64,000 bases of DNA, taken from B18-G4 sp032250805 (GTDB lineage: Bacteria; Bacteroidota; Bacteroidia; Bacteroidales; B18-G4). How positions within the stretch are numbered: the stretch's first letter is position 1; every line of letters begins with the position of its first letter. The stretch spans positions 1 through 64,000 of the forward strand of contig JAVVEM010000007.1 in the NCBI GenBank assembly GCA_032250805.1, written 5' to 3'. Both the position numbers and the translations under genes were made by a program. This document shows, in pieces, positions 19,016 through 29,600 of the stretch. The notes below the pieces were generated by a model. It did no database searches. It saw nothing but the letters and a program-made list of their open reading frames with translations, and was not told the origin of the DNA.

Positions 19016-22000
19016 ATGACTGAGTCAGGAAATAAGCTCAACGAACTCAATAAATTACAGGCTGAGGTCCAGGAAAGGCTGAAGGAACTTGCTGCGATAA
19101 ATCAAACTACCCAAATCCTTAATGAAGGTAAGGGTATAGAGGAAACCCTCAACCGTATGGCTGATATTATTCCGCCGGCCTGGCAATATCCTGAATACAC
19201 TGCTTCGCGGATAACCTTTGGTGATATGGTATTTACCAGCCGGAATTTCATGCCAACAAGCTGGGTGCAGAAACAGTCCTTTGAAACGATTGATGGTAAC
19301 AGCGGAAGTATTGAGGTTTTTTACCTTCGCGAGTTTCCTGAGCTTGACGAAGGCCCCTTTATGGCCGAAGAAAGGCAATTGATGAACAACCTTACTGGAT
19401 TGTTAACAGGATATCTGAACAGCATTAAGGGCAGGACGCTTCTCAACAAGGAAAAGGTGAAGCTTGTAAAGGGATTAAAAGATAGTGATGCACCTACCGT
19501 TCCGGTACATAGCAGGCAACTGCTGCAAAAATTTCTGAACAAGAGCAATTACGACCGCGATATCTACCATGACCTGATGCCATTCAAGGTGAAGGAGATA
19601 CTGCTCGTAGCTACACTTTATGATGCATACAGCATTGAAAAGGAAGGCCGGTTTTCGGAGCATGTGCTGGGTGAGTACCATCAGTTAAATCTAACGTCAA
19701 TACCCCGGATCACTGGAGTGTCAAATGAGAAGGAGGCCATGGAACAATTGCGTTCGAAGCACTTCGATCTTGTTATCCTGATGATGGGAGCCGATAAAAA
19801 ATCACCAATAGCTCTGAGCTGCAAAATTAAGAATGAATATTCCTATATACCGGTTTTTTTGTTGCTTAACAATAACAGCGACATCGAGTACTTAATGCAG
19901 CGTAAATCGACGACTAAGCATATTGATAAGGTGTTTGTGTGGAATGGTGAATCGCAGGTTTTCTTTGCCATGATCAAGCATGTTGAGGACCGTATCAATG
20001 TTGAAAATGATACCAATATCGGCATGGTTCGCGTAATCCTCCTCGTTGAAGATTCTCCAAAGTACTATTCCCGATATTTGCCGATGTTGTATAATATTGT
20101 GCTGGAGCAAACAAGGCGCATTATTGATGATGTAAGCACCGACGAGCTTTACCGAGTGCTTAAGCTCAGAGCCAGACCAAAGATCCTTCTTGCTTCTGAC
20201 TTTGAAGAGGCCAAAAATATAATCGATAAGTACCGCGACTATATGCTTTGCCTGATTACCGATGTAAAATTCAACAGGGATGGACATGAGGACGAAAAAG
20301 CAGGGATCAGTCTTGTAAAATATGCCCGTGAGAATATCAAATATCTGCCCACAATTATACAATCATCAGATACATCAAATGCCGATAAGGCTTTTGAGTT
20401 ACAGGCAACATTTATAAATAAAAACTCTGAGAGTCTTTCGCAGGACTTTAAAAGCTTTCTTACTCATTTTCTGGGATTCGGCAATTTTATATATCGAAAT
20501 GCCGATGGAAAGGTTATTGGTGTGGCCCGTTCATTAAAAGAATTTGAAAAACAATTACAAAAAATTCCTGATGACTCTTTGCTGCATCATGCCAAAAAAG
20601 ATCATTTCAGCCTGTGGCTTATGGCCAGGGGGGAAATACAGGCAGCCAAAATCCTTAATCCTCATAAGGTAAGTGATTTCGACAGCCCGCAAAAGATCCG
20701 CGACTACATGCTGGGCATTATTTCAAAGTTCAGGAATGAACAGGATAAGGGTAAAATCATTCCATTCGATAAGGCGGCAATATCAGACGAATCAAATATT
20801 GTTGCCCTGTCAGAAGGTTCGCTTGGAGGCAAAGGACGGGGAATAGCTTTTATTCATACGTTGATTTATAATTATGAGTTCAATCAATATATTTCCGACA
20901 TTCATATAAAGGCACCCAAAACATTGGTTATCGGAACCGAAGAGTTTGAATATTTCATGGATCGTAATGGTTTGAAAGATCATGTTTTGGCCGAACAAGA
21001 CTATAACAGCATTAAAAGAGAGTTTCTTAAAGTATCCTTGACTGATACAATGGTAAAACGGCTCAAATTTGTGCTGGACGACATTAAGAAACCTATTGCC
21101 GTGAGGTCTTCGGGATTATTTGAGGATTCACTGATCCAGCCCTTTGCGGGGATTTTTGAAACCTATTTACTGCCAAATAATCACCCTGATCCCAAGGTGA
21201 GGCTGAAGCAGCTAATGGAGGCGATTAAACTGGTATATGCGAGCGTATATTCAGAAACTGCAAGGGGTTATGTTAATGCCATTAATTATAAGATTGAGGA
21301 AGAAAAGATGGCTGTTGTAATACAGGAAGTGGTAGGGAATCAGTATGAAAACTATTTCTATCCACACATTAGTGGTGTTGCACAGTCGTATAATTATTAC
21401 CCGGTTTCTCATATGAAACCTGAAGAGGGATTTGTTGTTGCTGCAATAGGTTTGGGAAAATATGTGGTGGAAGGAGAAAAGGCATACCGTTTCTCGCCCA
21501 AATATCCCGAAATAGAGATCAACAGTGCGAAAGATCAATATAAGAATTCGCAGGTAAAGTTTTTTGCAGTTGATCTTGATAAAAAAGAACCTAACCTACT
21601 GGAGGGTGATATTGCCGGACTTGCCCGCATTGATATTGATGAAGCGGAAAAGCACGGTACCCTGAAGCATTGTGCATCAGTATTTAATCCCGATAATAAT
21701 CAGATCATACCGGGATTAACCCATTATGGGCCACGCATCGTTAATTTTGCCAATATCCTGAAATATAATTATATCCCTCTTGCCAAAACAATAGAGGTTG
21801 TGCTGGATGTAGTGAAAGAAGCCCTGGGGTCGCCCGTTGAGATCGAGTTTGCCGTTGACCTTAATAAAGATAAAAACGGGCTTGCCTCATTTTACATCTT
21901 GCAGATAAAGCCATTGCTTGGCAATGCTTCAGATTACAATGTGAATATGGACAAGATCAATAAAGACAAAATCTTAATGTATTCTGACAAAGGTATGGGC

Positions 22001-22474
22001 AATGGTATCATTGAAGATATTCGCGATGTGGTTTATGTCGACCCCAATTTGTTTAATAAAGCAGAAACGGAAATTATTGCCAGGGAAGTTGATAAGATCA
22101 ATACTTCAATGGTGAAAGAGAATAAAAAATATATTCTTATCGGTCCCGGACGCTGGGGAACACGCGACAGATGGATTGGCATTCCGGTAAGCTGGCCGCA
22201 GATATCCAATGCCGGAGTGATCATCGAAACGAGCCTTGAAGATTTTCCACTGGATGCTTCATCGGGCTCGCATTTCTTCCACAATGTTACCAGTATGAAT
22301 GTTGGTTATTTTTCGGTACAGCCGGAAATGTCCGACAGCTTTATTAAATATGATCTGCTAAAGGATCAGGAATTGATACAGGAAACCAGGTTTGTAAAAC
22401 ATGTTAGGTTTAAACAAGCAGTAAAAGTGAGGATGGACGGTAAAAAGCGGATTTCGGTGATCACACTTGATTAG
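19016..22474 (+). CDS. Sensor + pseudo-receiver + receiver + PPDK_N ATP-grasp protein (paralogue 1)
   Basis: 1152 residues. Residues 1-~145 form a coiled, GAF-like sensory segment of the kind found before histidine kinases (INQTTQILNEGKGIEETL, PPAWQYPEYTA). Residues ~192-325 look like a receiver domain without the phospho-acceptor Asp. Residues ~338-485 form a second receiver with LLVEDSP, a candidate acceptor D416, QSSD and Lys469, but with an inserted segment after helix 1. Residues ~598-960 match the nucleotide-binding N-domain of pyruvate phosphate dikinase/PEP synthase (GSLGGKGRG, IAVRSSGLFEDS, PFAGIFETY). The swivelling His domain and PEP-binding barrel of true PEP synthases are absent. 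The C-terminal ~190 residues are conserved with paralogue 2 (IGPGRWGTRDRWIGIPVSWP). Related genes are usually labelled PEP/pyruvate-binding; the substrate is unknown. A weak -7 box (TAACTTTA, 18979-18986) precedes it. Confidence 0.85.
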   Translation: MTESGNKLNELNKLQAEVQERLKELAAINQTTQILNEGKGIEETLNRMADIIPPAWQYPEYTASRITFGDMVFTSRNFMPTSWVQKQSFETIDGNSGSIEVFYLREFPELDEGPFMAEERQLMNNLTGLLTGYLNSIKGRTLLNKEKVKLVKGLKDSDAPTVPVHSRQLLQKFLNKSNYDRDIYHDLMPFKVKEILLVATLYDAYSIEKEGRFSEHVLGEYHQLNLTSIPRITGVSNEKEAMEQLRSKHFDLVILMMGADKKSPIALSCKIKNEYSYIPVFLLLNNNSDIEYLMQRKSTTKHIDKVFVWNGESQVFFAMIKHVEDRINVENDTNIGMVRVILLVEDSPKYYSRYLPMLYNIVLEQTRRIIDDVSTDELYRVLKLRARPKILLASDFEEAKNIIDKYRDYMLCLITDVKFNRDGHEDEKAGISLVKYARENIKYLPTIIQSSDTSNADKAFELQATFINKNSESLSQDFKSFLTHFLGFGNFIYRNADGKVIGVARSLKEFEKQLQKIPDDSLLHHAKKDHFSLWLMARGEIQAAKILNPHKVSDFDSPQKIRDYMLGIISKFRNEQDKGKIIPFDKAAISDESNIVALSEGSLGGKGRGIAFIHTLIYNYEFNQYISDIHIKAPKTLVIGTEEFEYFMDRNGLKDHVLAEQDYNSIKREFLKVSLTDTMVKRLKFVLDDIKKPIAVRSSGLFEDSLIQPFAGIFETYLLPNNHPDPKVRLKQLMEAIKLVYASVYSETARGYVNAINYKIEEEKMAVVIQEVVGNQYENYFYPHISGVAQSYNYYPVSHMKPEEGFVVAAIGLGKYVVEGEKAYRFSPKYPEIEINSAKDQYKNSQVKFFAVDLDKKEPNLLEGDIAGLARIDIDEAEKHGTLKHCASVFNPDNNQIIPGLTHYGPRIVNFANILKYNYIPLAKTIEVVLDVVKEALGSPVEIEFAVDLNKDKNGLASFYILQIKPLLGNASDYNVNMDKINKDKILMYSDKGMGNGIIEDIRDVVYVDPNLFNKAETEIIAREVDKINTSMVKENKKYILIGPGRWGTRDRWIGIPVSWPQISNAGVIIETSLEDFPLDASSGSHFFHNVTSMNVGYFSVQPEMSDSFIKYDLLKDQELIQETRFVKHVRFKQAVKVRMDGKKRISVITLD

Positions 22475-22710
22475 GAAGCATCTCTGGAAGATGGTTCACT
22501 GTGCTTACCTTAATGATCTTGTCTTCCTTGTTGCAGACTGTTGTCTGTATTTCAAAAAACCCATTCATGCTGAAGGATATCACGTCATTGTCTATTCACC
22601 TTCATTCCTGCAAAAGCATCCATTCGGTGAACCGGTACTACCAATAACCTTGTATTTTTATTATGAACAATCCTGCCCGCGAACTTGTTCTGAAAGAACA
22701 ATTCCGGAAC

Positions 22711-23271
22711 ATGTTTTATAGCAGAACATTTAAAATATATTTGTTATTTCTGGCTGTGTTCATTTTTCTGAGCTCCTGTTCAGGCAGCAGTGATGAAATG
22801 ATGCCGGAAAATAACCCGGAGCCCATTCAGGTGATCACCGCACAGGGTCTTTTCATACCAGTTTATGATTTCGCGGGGTTCAGACCGATGCTCGACTACT
22901 ACAATGACACACTTTATATTTTTAATTTCTGGGCAACATGGTGTAAGCCTTGCGTTCAGGAGCTTCCATATTTTAATATGGCCGATTCAGCCTATGCCGG
23001 TGAACCGGTCAGGATCATCCTCGTTAGTCTTGATTTTTCTGAAAATGTTGAAAGTACACTCATTCCTTTTATGATCGCCAATCAAATTCAGGCTGAAGTA
23101 ATTGTTCTTGATGATATGGATGGTAACAGCTGGATCCCGGGAATTGATCCGGAATGGGAAGGAGCGATCCCCGCGACCCTCTTTCTTAAAAAAAGGGATC
23201 GTGAATTTGAAGTCCGCTCATATACATACAATGAATTAACAAACGTAATCGATAATTTATTAAATCCATAA
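22711..23271 (+). CDS. TlpA-like thioredoxin-fold lipoprotein
   Basis: 186 residues from the ATG at 22711. An upstream in-frame ATG at 22663 would add 16 charged residues before the signal peptide, so the later start is preferred. The N-terminus is a hydrophobic stretch ending LSSC, a lipobox, so the mature protein is a lipoprotein. The thioredoxin core has FNFWATWCKPCVQELP with the CxxC at about residues 88-91, and the cis-Pro segment IPATLFL near the end. It is expected to act as an extracytoplasmic thiol-disulfide reductant. A second thioredoxin-fold gene begins 3 bp later, so the pair is probably one transcript. Confidence 0.88.
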   Translation: MFYSRTFKIYLLFLAVFIFLSSCSGSSDEMMPENNPEPIQVITAQGLFIPVYDFAGFRPMLDYYNDTLYIFNFWATWCKPCVQELPYFNMADSAYAGEPVRIILVSLDFSENVESTLIPFMIANQIQAEVIVLDDMDGNSWIPGIDPEWEGAIPATLFLKKRDREFEVRSYTYNELTNVIDNLLNP

Positions 23272-23274
23272 ACA

Positions 23275-23877
23275 ATGAAAAACATAAGCATATTCATTCT
23301 CACGCTCATATTGGGCTCTTCAATTGCCCTTGCTGAAGGCTACAAGACTGGCGATAAAGCAACTGATTTCTCATTAAAAAATGTTGACGGCAAGATGGTT
23401 TCCATGGCAGATTATGACGACGCCAGGGGCTTTATCGTGATCTTTACATGTAACCACTGCCCCTATTCAAAAAAATATGAAGATCGCATCATTGCCCTGG
23501 ACTCTAAATACAAAGAAAAAGGTTATCCTGTTATTGCCATCAATCCAAATGATCCGGAAAAACAGCCCGAGGACAGCTATCCAATGATGCAGGAGCGGGC
23601 AAAAGAAAAAGGTTTCACTTTTCCCTACCTCATTGATCAAACCCATGACCTTGCCAGAACATACGGGGCTACCCGCACACCTCATGTTTATATTTTGCAG
23701 AAAGAGGCTGGAGGTCTGTATGTAAAATACATCGGCGCCATTGATAATAATGTGAAAAGCGAGCAGCTTGCTGATGAGAAATATGTTGAAAATGCAGTAG
23801 ATGCCTTATTAGAGGGCAAAGACCCTGAAGTGGATCATACCAAAGCTGTGGGTTGTACGATAAAGTGGAAAGATTAA
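23275..23877 (+). CDS. Secreted thioredoxin-fold AhpC/TSA-type protein
   Basis: 200 residues with a signal peptide (about residues 1-20, SSIALAEG). The body is a peroxiredoxin/TlpA-like domain: GDKATDFSLKNVDGK, then FTCNHCPYSKKYEDR with Cys-Asn-His-Cys in place of the classical WCxxC, and GATRTPHVYIL carrying the cis-Pro. This CNHCP subgroup is widespread in Bacteroidota and is annotated as thioredoxin family; the partner and reaction are unknown. It lies 3 bp after the TlpA-like lipoprotein gene, suggesting a joint role in envelope redox. A 380-bp gap follows. Confidence 0.85.
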   Translation: MKNISIFILTLILGSSIALAEGYKTGDKATDFSLKNVDGKMVSMADYDDARGFIVIFTCNHCPYSKKYEDRIIALDSKYKEKGYPVIAINPNDPEKQPEDSYPMMQERAKEKGFTFPYLIDQTHDLARTYGATRTPHVYILQKEAGGLYVKYIGAIDNNVKSEQLADEKYVENAVDALLEGKDPEVDHTKAVGCTIKWKD

Positions 23878-24257
23878 AGGTGTTGATCTTCCGCTTACCC
23901 GCGATATATGAGTATAGCTCTCCGATGTATGCATCTTTGAGTTAATGAAATGCCAGGATCAATACCTGGTCAACTTCCTGGGTACTTGTTCATTTTGACA
24001 TTTTTTCTTTATACATATCCAATGAAATGAAGAAAATGCTGTTTGAAAACCAAATTCAGTAATACTTCTTCAAATCTGTACTTTAATTCCGTATTAACAA
24101 TAAGCGCCAGCACTCCGGAACGAGCCAGTTAAATCATTAATATTCAGCGATATATATTCCCAAAATAAAGCAATTTAGACCTCATATAAATTATGATGTT
24201 TAAAGGACTGGCATGAAACATTTTATAAATTTGTCAACGCCTTAAAACCTTTATAAA
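23878..24257 (+). other. 380-bp intergenic region before the redox operon
   Basis: No protein longer than about 17 residues fits on the plus strand. A small inverted repeat (CCAGG 23953-23957, CCTGG 23965-23969) may be a weak terminator for the upstream pair, since it is followed by T-rich sequence around 23995-24010, but the stem is short. The 3' end is AT-rich and holds the promoter-like box at 24226-24233. Nothing else was recognised. Confidence 0.5.
24226..24233 (+). promoter_or_regulatory. Bacteroidota -7 box for the transhydrogenase-like operon
   Basis: TAAATTTG fits TAnnTTTG exactly and lies 24 bp upstream of the NuoE-like ATG. The -33 region is only weakly matched (TTTA near 24200). 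Confidence 0.55.
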
Positions 24258-24776
24258 ATGCGGATTGAAAGAATAGATATTAAGCGTGAAAATGACGAAC
24301 AGGCTGCTGTTGATATTGAACTGCTCAACCCTTTGATTGGGAAGTATAAAACCAAAAAGGGAAACCTGATCCCCCTACTTCAGGGGGCACAGGATATTTA
24401 TGGATACATCCCGCGCAGGGCCTTTGAGAAATTATCCGCTGAAACGGGCATTCCATTAAGTGAAATGTACGGTGTAGCTACTTTTTATGCCCAGTTTCGG
24501 CTCAGCCCGGTTGGTAAGCACATCATCAAGGTATGTCATGGCACCGCGTGCCATGTTCAAAATGCGAAAGCGATCACTACCTCGCTAAAGGAGGCACTGA
24601 AAGTAGATGATGGAGGGACTACCGAAGACGGCCTTTTCACGCTGGAATCGGTTGCCTGCCTGGGTTGCTGCTCGCTTGCACCAGTAATGATGATCAGCAA
24701 TGAAACCTATGGTAAGCTTGATGGTGCTCAGGCCGTAAAGATCGTGAAGAATATCAGGATAAGTGAAAAGAATTGA
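24258..24776 (+). CDS. NuoE/HndA-like [2Fe-2S] subunit
   Basis: 172 residues, the usual size for NuoE-like 24-kDa subunits. The N-terminal helical half (LLQGAQDIYGYIP, MYGVATFYAQF) is followed by a thioredoxin-like [2Fe-2S] domain with four ligand Cys: C93 and C98 (CHGTAC), C134 and C138 (CLGCC). It passes electrons within an NADH-handling flavoprotein complex and sits 26 bp before the NuoF-like gene. The context (no NuoBCD or membrane subunits, but a GltD-like partner) argues against respiratory complex I and for a soluble hydrogenase-type or transhydrogenase complex. Confidence 0.92.
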   Translation: MRIERIDIKRENDEQAAVDIELLNPLIGKYKTKKGNLIPLLQGAQDIYGYIPRRAFEKLSAETGIPLSEMYGVATFYAQFRLSPVGKHIIKVCHGTACHVQNAKAITTSLKEALKVDDGGTTEDGLFTLESVACLGCCSLAPVMMISNETYGKLDGAQAVKIVKNIRISEKN

Positions 24777-24802
24777 TTGAACAGGACTTTTGAATTTTAA
24801 TT

Positions 24803-26578
24803 ATGGGAACAAAAGTAATCGTTGGCCTTGGGAGTTGTGGTATCGCGGCAGGTGCCGGAAAAGTATACAATAAGATCGAGGCCATAAAAAATGCTGAGAA
24901 CCTTAGCTTTGAGCTAAAGAAAACATCATGCGTTGGCATGTGCTATCGCGAGCCCCTGGTTGAGATCATTGACGATACAGGAAGGTATCTTTATGGTGAG
25001 ATTGACGAGGAAAGGGCCATCGAGATTATTGATAAGCATATTACTCAGCATATCCCGGTCAGGGATTACGTGGTACAATCCGATCTGTTTGAAACCGTCG
25101 ACAATGAATACACTGCTGATCAGGTAAAGATCGCCCTGCGTAATTGTGGTTATATTGATCCCGAAAACATTGAGGATTATGAAGCCAGAGATGGCTACCA
25201 TGCCATTCGGAAGATCGCCGGGCAGGGCATGTCAAGGCTCAACGTGATCCAGGAGGTCATTGATTCGGGTTTACGAGGTCGCGGTGGCGGAGGTTTCCCA
25301 ACGGGGATCAAATGGAAATTTGCCAACAATAATGAATCTGACGTAAAATATATTATCTGCAATGCTGATGAAGGTGATCCGGGTGCATTTATGGACCGCT
25401 CAGTGCTTGAGGGAGACCCACACTCAGTGCTTGAGGGTATGATTATAGGCGCTTATGCAATAGAAGCCACCGGCGGGGTTATTTATTGCCGAGCCGAATA
25501 TCCGCTGGCAATAAAACGTTTGCAGATCGCCATCGATCAGGCCAGGGAAAAGGGCTACCTCGGTGAGAATATTCTGGGTGTGCAGGGCTTTAACTTCGAT
25601 ATATACATCAAGGAAGGTGCAGGTGCATTTGTTTGTGGTGAAGAAACAGCATTGATCGCTTCCGTTGAAGGGCTGCGTGGTATGCCCCGCAAGCGCCCCC
25701 CTTTTCCGGCCACATCCGGTTTATGGAAAAAACCTACCAATATCAACAATGTTGAAACCTTTGCCAACATTCCATGGATCATACAGCATGGAGCTGCAGA
25801 GTATGCCAAATACGGTACCGAAAAAAGCAAGGGCACCAAGGTATTTGCCCTTGCAGGAAAGATCAGGCGTTCCGGTTTGGTGGAAGTACCCATGGGCATG
25901 AGCATTAAAGATGTGATTTTTAAACTTGGCGGTGGTATCCAGGATGGTAAAGAGTTTAAAGCGGTGCAGATGGGTGGCCCCTCAGGGGGATGCATCCCCT
26001 CACACCTATCGCATACCATTGTCGATTATGACTCAGTAAATGCAACTGGTGCCATCATGGGGTCAGGAGGTATGGTGGTAATGGATGAAACAACCTGCAT
26101 GATCGATGTTGCAAAATTTTTCCTCGACTTTACGCAGAAGGAATCGTGCGGCAAATGTACATTTTGCCGCATTGGAACCAAACGCATGCTTGAAATCCTT
26201 ACCCGCATCACCGAAGGGAAAGGTGAAGCTGAGGATATTGAAAGCCTGGAAGAACTCGCCTACCAGATCAAAGACAATTCACTCTGTGGGCTCGGGCAAA
26301 CAGCACCTAACCCTGTGCTGACTACCATTAAGTATTTCAGGGATGAATATGAGACCCATATCCGCGACAAAAAATGTCCGGCCAGGGTCTGCACCAATTT
26401 GCTTACATACGAAGTTGATGAGGAAAAATGTACAGGCTGTACGGTTTGTGCCAAAAACTGCCCGGTTGATGCCATCAGCGGCGAACGTAAAGAGATCCAC
26501 TTTATCAATCAGGAAATTTGTATTAAATGTGGCGTATGTTATACAAAATGTAAATTCGACGCCATTAAATTATCGTAA
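24803..26578 (+). CDS. NuoF/HndC-like NAD(H)- and FMN-binding subunit with C-terminal ferredoxin
   Basis: 591 residues with the HydB/HndC layout. Residues 1-~90 form a thioredoxin-like [2Fe-2S] domain in which I see only three Cys (C12, C43, C47). Residues ~150-430 form the NuoF core with GRGGGGFPTG (NADH/FMN loop, about 156), CNADEGDPGAFMDRS and GAGAFVCGEETAL. A [4Fe-4S] site follows from SCGKCTFCRIG (about 447) plus the later CGLGQ Cys. Two ferredoxin-type clusters end the protein (CTGCTVCAKNCP about 542, CIKCGVCYTKCK about 572). In flavin-bifurcating enzymes this subunit holds the FMN and the NAD site. It is flanked by the NuoE-like gene (26 bp before) and the GltD/NuoG-like fusion (23 bp after). 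Confidence 0.92.
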   Translation: MGTKVIVGLGSCGIAAGAGKVYNKIEAIKNAENLSFELKKTSCVGMCYREPLVEIIDDTGRYLYGEIDEERAIEIIDKHITQHIPVRDYVVQSDLFETVDNEYTADQVKIALRNCGYIDPENIEDYEARDGYHAIRKIAGQGMSRLNVIQEVIDSGLRGRGGGGFPTGIKWKFANNNESDVKYIICNADEGDPGAFMDRSVLEGDPHSVLEGMIIGAYAIEATGGVIYCRAEYPLAIKRLQIAIDQAREKGYLGENILGVQGFNFDIYIKEGAGAFVCGEETALIASVEGLRGMPRKRPPFPATSGLWKKPTNINNVETFANIPWIIQHGAAEYAKYGTEKSKGTKVFALAGKIRRSGLVEVPMGMSIKDVIFKLGGGIQDGKEFKAVQMGGPSGGCIPSHLSHTIVDYDSVNATGAIMGSGGMVVMDETTCMIDVAKFFLDFTQKESCGKCTFCRIGTKRMLEILTRITEGKGEAEDIESLEELAYQIKDNSLCGLGQTAPNPVLTTIKYFRDEYETHIRDKKCPARVCTNLLTYEVDEEKCTGCTVCAKNCPVDAISGERKEIHFINQEICIKCGVCYTKCKFDAIKLS

Positions 26579-26601
26579 TCAGATTAAAAAGACCCAGCAT
26601 A

Positions 26602-29600
26602 ATGAGCGAAAAGGTAAATGTTATTCTGAATGGAAAGATTGTTTCAGGAATTAAAGGGGAAACCGTTTTACAACTGGCCAGAAGAAATGGCATAGAAATA
26701 CCTACCCTGTGTAATGATCCGCGATTGGAACCCTACACTTCCTGTTATGTTTGTGTGGTAGAAGTTGAAGGCTTGAAAGGTCTTCAACCATCATGCTCAA
26801 CCAGGGTATCGGAGGGGATGCGAATCGAAACCCACAATGAAAAAATTGCTGTTTCACGGAAAACAGCACTGGAGCTTATCCTCAGCAACCATTATGCTGA
26901 TTGCATAGGTCCCTGCAAGCAAACCTGCCCTGCAGGTGTTGATGTGCAAGGATATATTTCGCATATTGAAAAAGGTCAATACCACGAAGCAGTAGCATTG
27001 ATCAAGGAAACCAATCCGCTGCCTGCAATATGTGGCCGTGTTTGCGTGCGTCCCTGTGAGGTGGCCTGCCGCAGGAACCTGCTCGACGAAGGTGCCCCGG
27101 TTGGAATCGACTATCTCAAACGCTTTGCCTCTGATATCGACCTTGAATCAAAAAATAAATGGAAACCGGAACTTAAACCTGATACAGGCAAAAAAGTGGC
27201 CATAATAGGCGCCGGTCCGGGTGGTGTTTCGGCTGCCTTTTTCCTTCGAAAAGAAGGGCATCATATTGACGTTTTTGAAGCCAATCCCAAACCGGGTGGC
27301 TGGTTGAGGTATGGTATTCCGGAGTACCGCTTGCCAAACGATATCCTCCAAAAGGAAGTGGACAATATTACCGAACTCGGCGTTCGCATTCATTATAATA
27401 AACGCCTGGGCGATAATATTAAATATGCTGAATTGCAGAAGAATTACGATGCTGTGATCCTGGCCATCGGTTCACAGAAAGGAACAATGATCGGCTGTGA
27501 AGGTGATGATGCTGAAAATGTTTTCTCGGGAATAGACTTTCTGAAGGAAATGGAGATGACCGGAAAGCCCTATAATTTTAAAGGCAAGAAAGTAGCTGTT
27601 GTCGGTGGTGGTAATACTGCCATGGATTGTTGCCGTACCTCCATGCGTTGCGGCGCAGATAAGGTATATGTGATCTATCGCCGTACCGAAAAGGAGATGC
27701 CGGCAAATCCCATTGAGATCCATGAGTCGAAGCTTGAGGGCATTGAATACCTTCTTCTCACAAACCCTGTCAAAGTAAATAAAGATAAAGCGGGGAAGCT
27801 TAAGTCTGTTACCTGCCTGAAGATGGAACTGGGCGAGCCCGACGCTTCGGGAAGAAGAAGACCTGTACCCATTCCGGGATCTGAGTTTGATCTTGAAGTG
27901 GATTACATACTGGCTGCCATCGGACAAAAGACAGATGTAAATTTTACGGAAGACATGAATAATGCGGTTGAGAAAGGTGAACTCAAACTTAACCGTTGGG
28001 GCGATATCGAAGCCAATCCCGAAACACTGCAAACAGGCGTCGAAAATGTTTTTGCGGCCGGAGATGGTGTCAGCGGACCGGCAACACTGATCCAGGCCAT
28101 CGGGCAGGCCCGTATTGCAGCACACAGCTGCAACTTATTCCTGAATGGCAAAGAAGTGGTGCCAGTGCCATTTGAGTTCTTAAGCAAGAAAGATAACTTT
28201 AAAACACAGGTCAAGGATAATTATATCGGCAGATATGAACCACGGAAACGGGAAGAGATGCCAACCCTTGATCCCAGGGACAGGAAAAACTTCTATGAAG
28301 TTGAACTGGGATATGACAGCGAAGAAGTAGCTCAGCGCGAAACTTTAAGATGCATGGAATGTGGTTGCACGGCACTCTATACCTGCGATCTGAAGAAATA
28401 TGCCACTGAGTATAAGGCAAACCAGGAAGGCCTTACCGGCGAATTTAAAGAATATAATATTGACTACAGGCATCCTTATATAGAGATAGATAACAATAAG
28501 TGTGTGCTATGTGCACGCTGTGTGAGGATTTGCCGTGATGTGGTAGGAGCAAATGCACTTGGACTCGTAAACAGGGGTTTTGACACCTATGTTGCCCCGA
28601 GCATGGGCGATTCACTTACAGATACAAAATGCGAAAGCTGTGGCATGTGCATCAGCACTTGTCCTACCGGTGCATTAACAGAAAATGTGCCTTTTAAACC
28701 AGGTCCGGTTAAACTTGAAAAAGTACAAAACATTTGTAATTATTGCTCAATTGGATGTGAACTTTTCTTTGAACATAAGAGTGGCTTCGTAATGCGTGTT
28801 GAAGGAAGCAACGGCAAAGTAAATAACAACGGAAACCTTTGCAGGTATGGCAAGTTTGGCTATAAATACCTGAATGACAAATCACGGCTGAATAAGCCAA
28901 TGTTAAAAGTTAACGGACACTTTGAAGAGATATCATTTAAAGAGGCCTATAAAATCATTGCTGACAAAATTAATGCTGTAAAGCCTGATGATAATGCTTT
29001 CTTTGCAGGAGCCAGGCTCAGCAATGAGGAGCTGTACCTGATACAAAAACTGGCTCGCGCTGCAGTGCGCACCAACAATGTTACAAGTTTCCATTATCTC
29101 AACCGTGGTTATAGCTATATCGGCAACAGTAAAGCGAATGTGCCCTTTGACCAGCTGAAAGATGCAAGCAGGATCTACCTGGTAGGGGCGGAGCTTAACC
29201 GCGATAATGCTGTGCTGGGATATATGGTTAACAATGCCCGCATCAAACATGAAGTGCCTGTTCAGCTTGTTACCAATATGGAACAAAGCCCTATGGAACA
29301 AAAGGTTGACAGCGTTATGAAGGTGAAATCATATTATCACTTTATTAAAGCAATTAACTACTATCTGCTGGCCAATAATTTCCAAAACGCTTTGTTTATA
29401 GAAGACAATTGCCATGACTTTGATGTTTATAAGAAAGACCTTCTCAAAGAAAATTTTGTTGATCTTGTCGAAAAGTCCGGCCTTGCATCCATGGACAGCA
29501 TTATAGAATTTGCGAAAGCTTATAATAATGAAATGAATGCCGTGATCATCTTCTCCGAAAAAGAAATATGCTCCAGTACATGTACAGAACTCTTTAATCT

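Noticed and set aside
22467..22710. Small ORF after paralogue 1
   Set aside because: Begins inside the stop region, has no recognisable features and runs into the signal-peptide gene in another frame.
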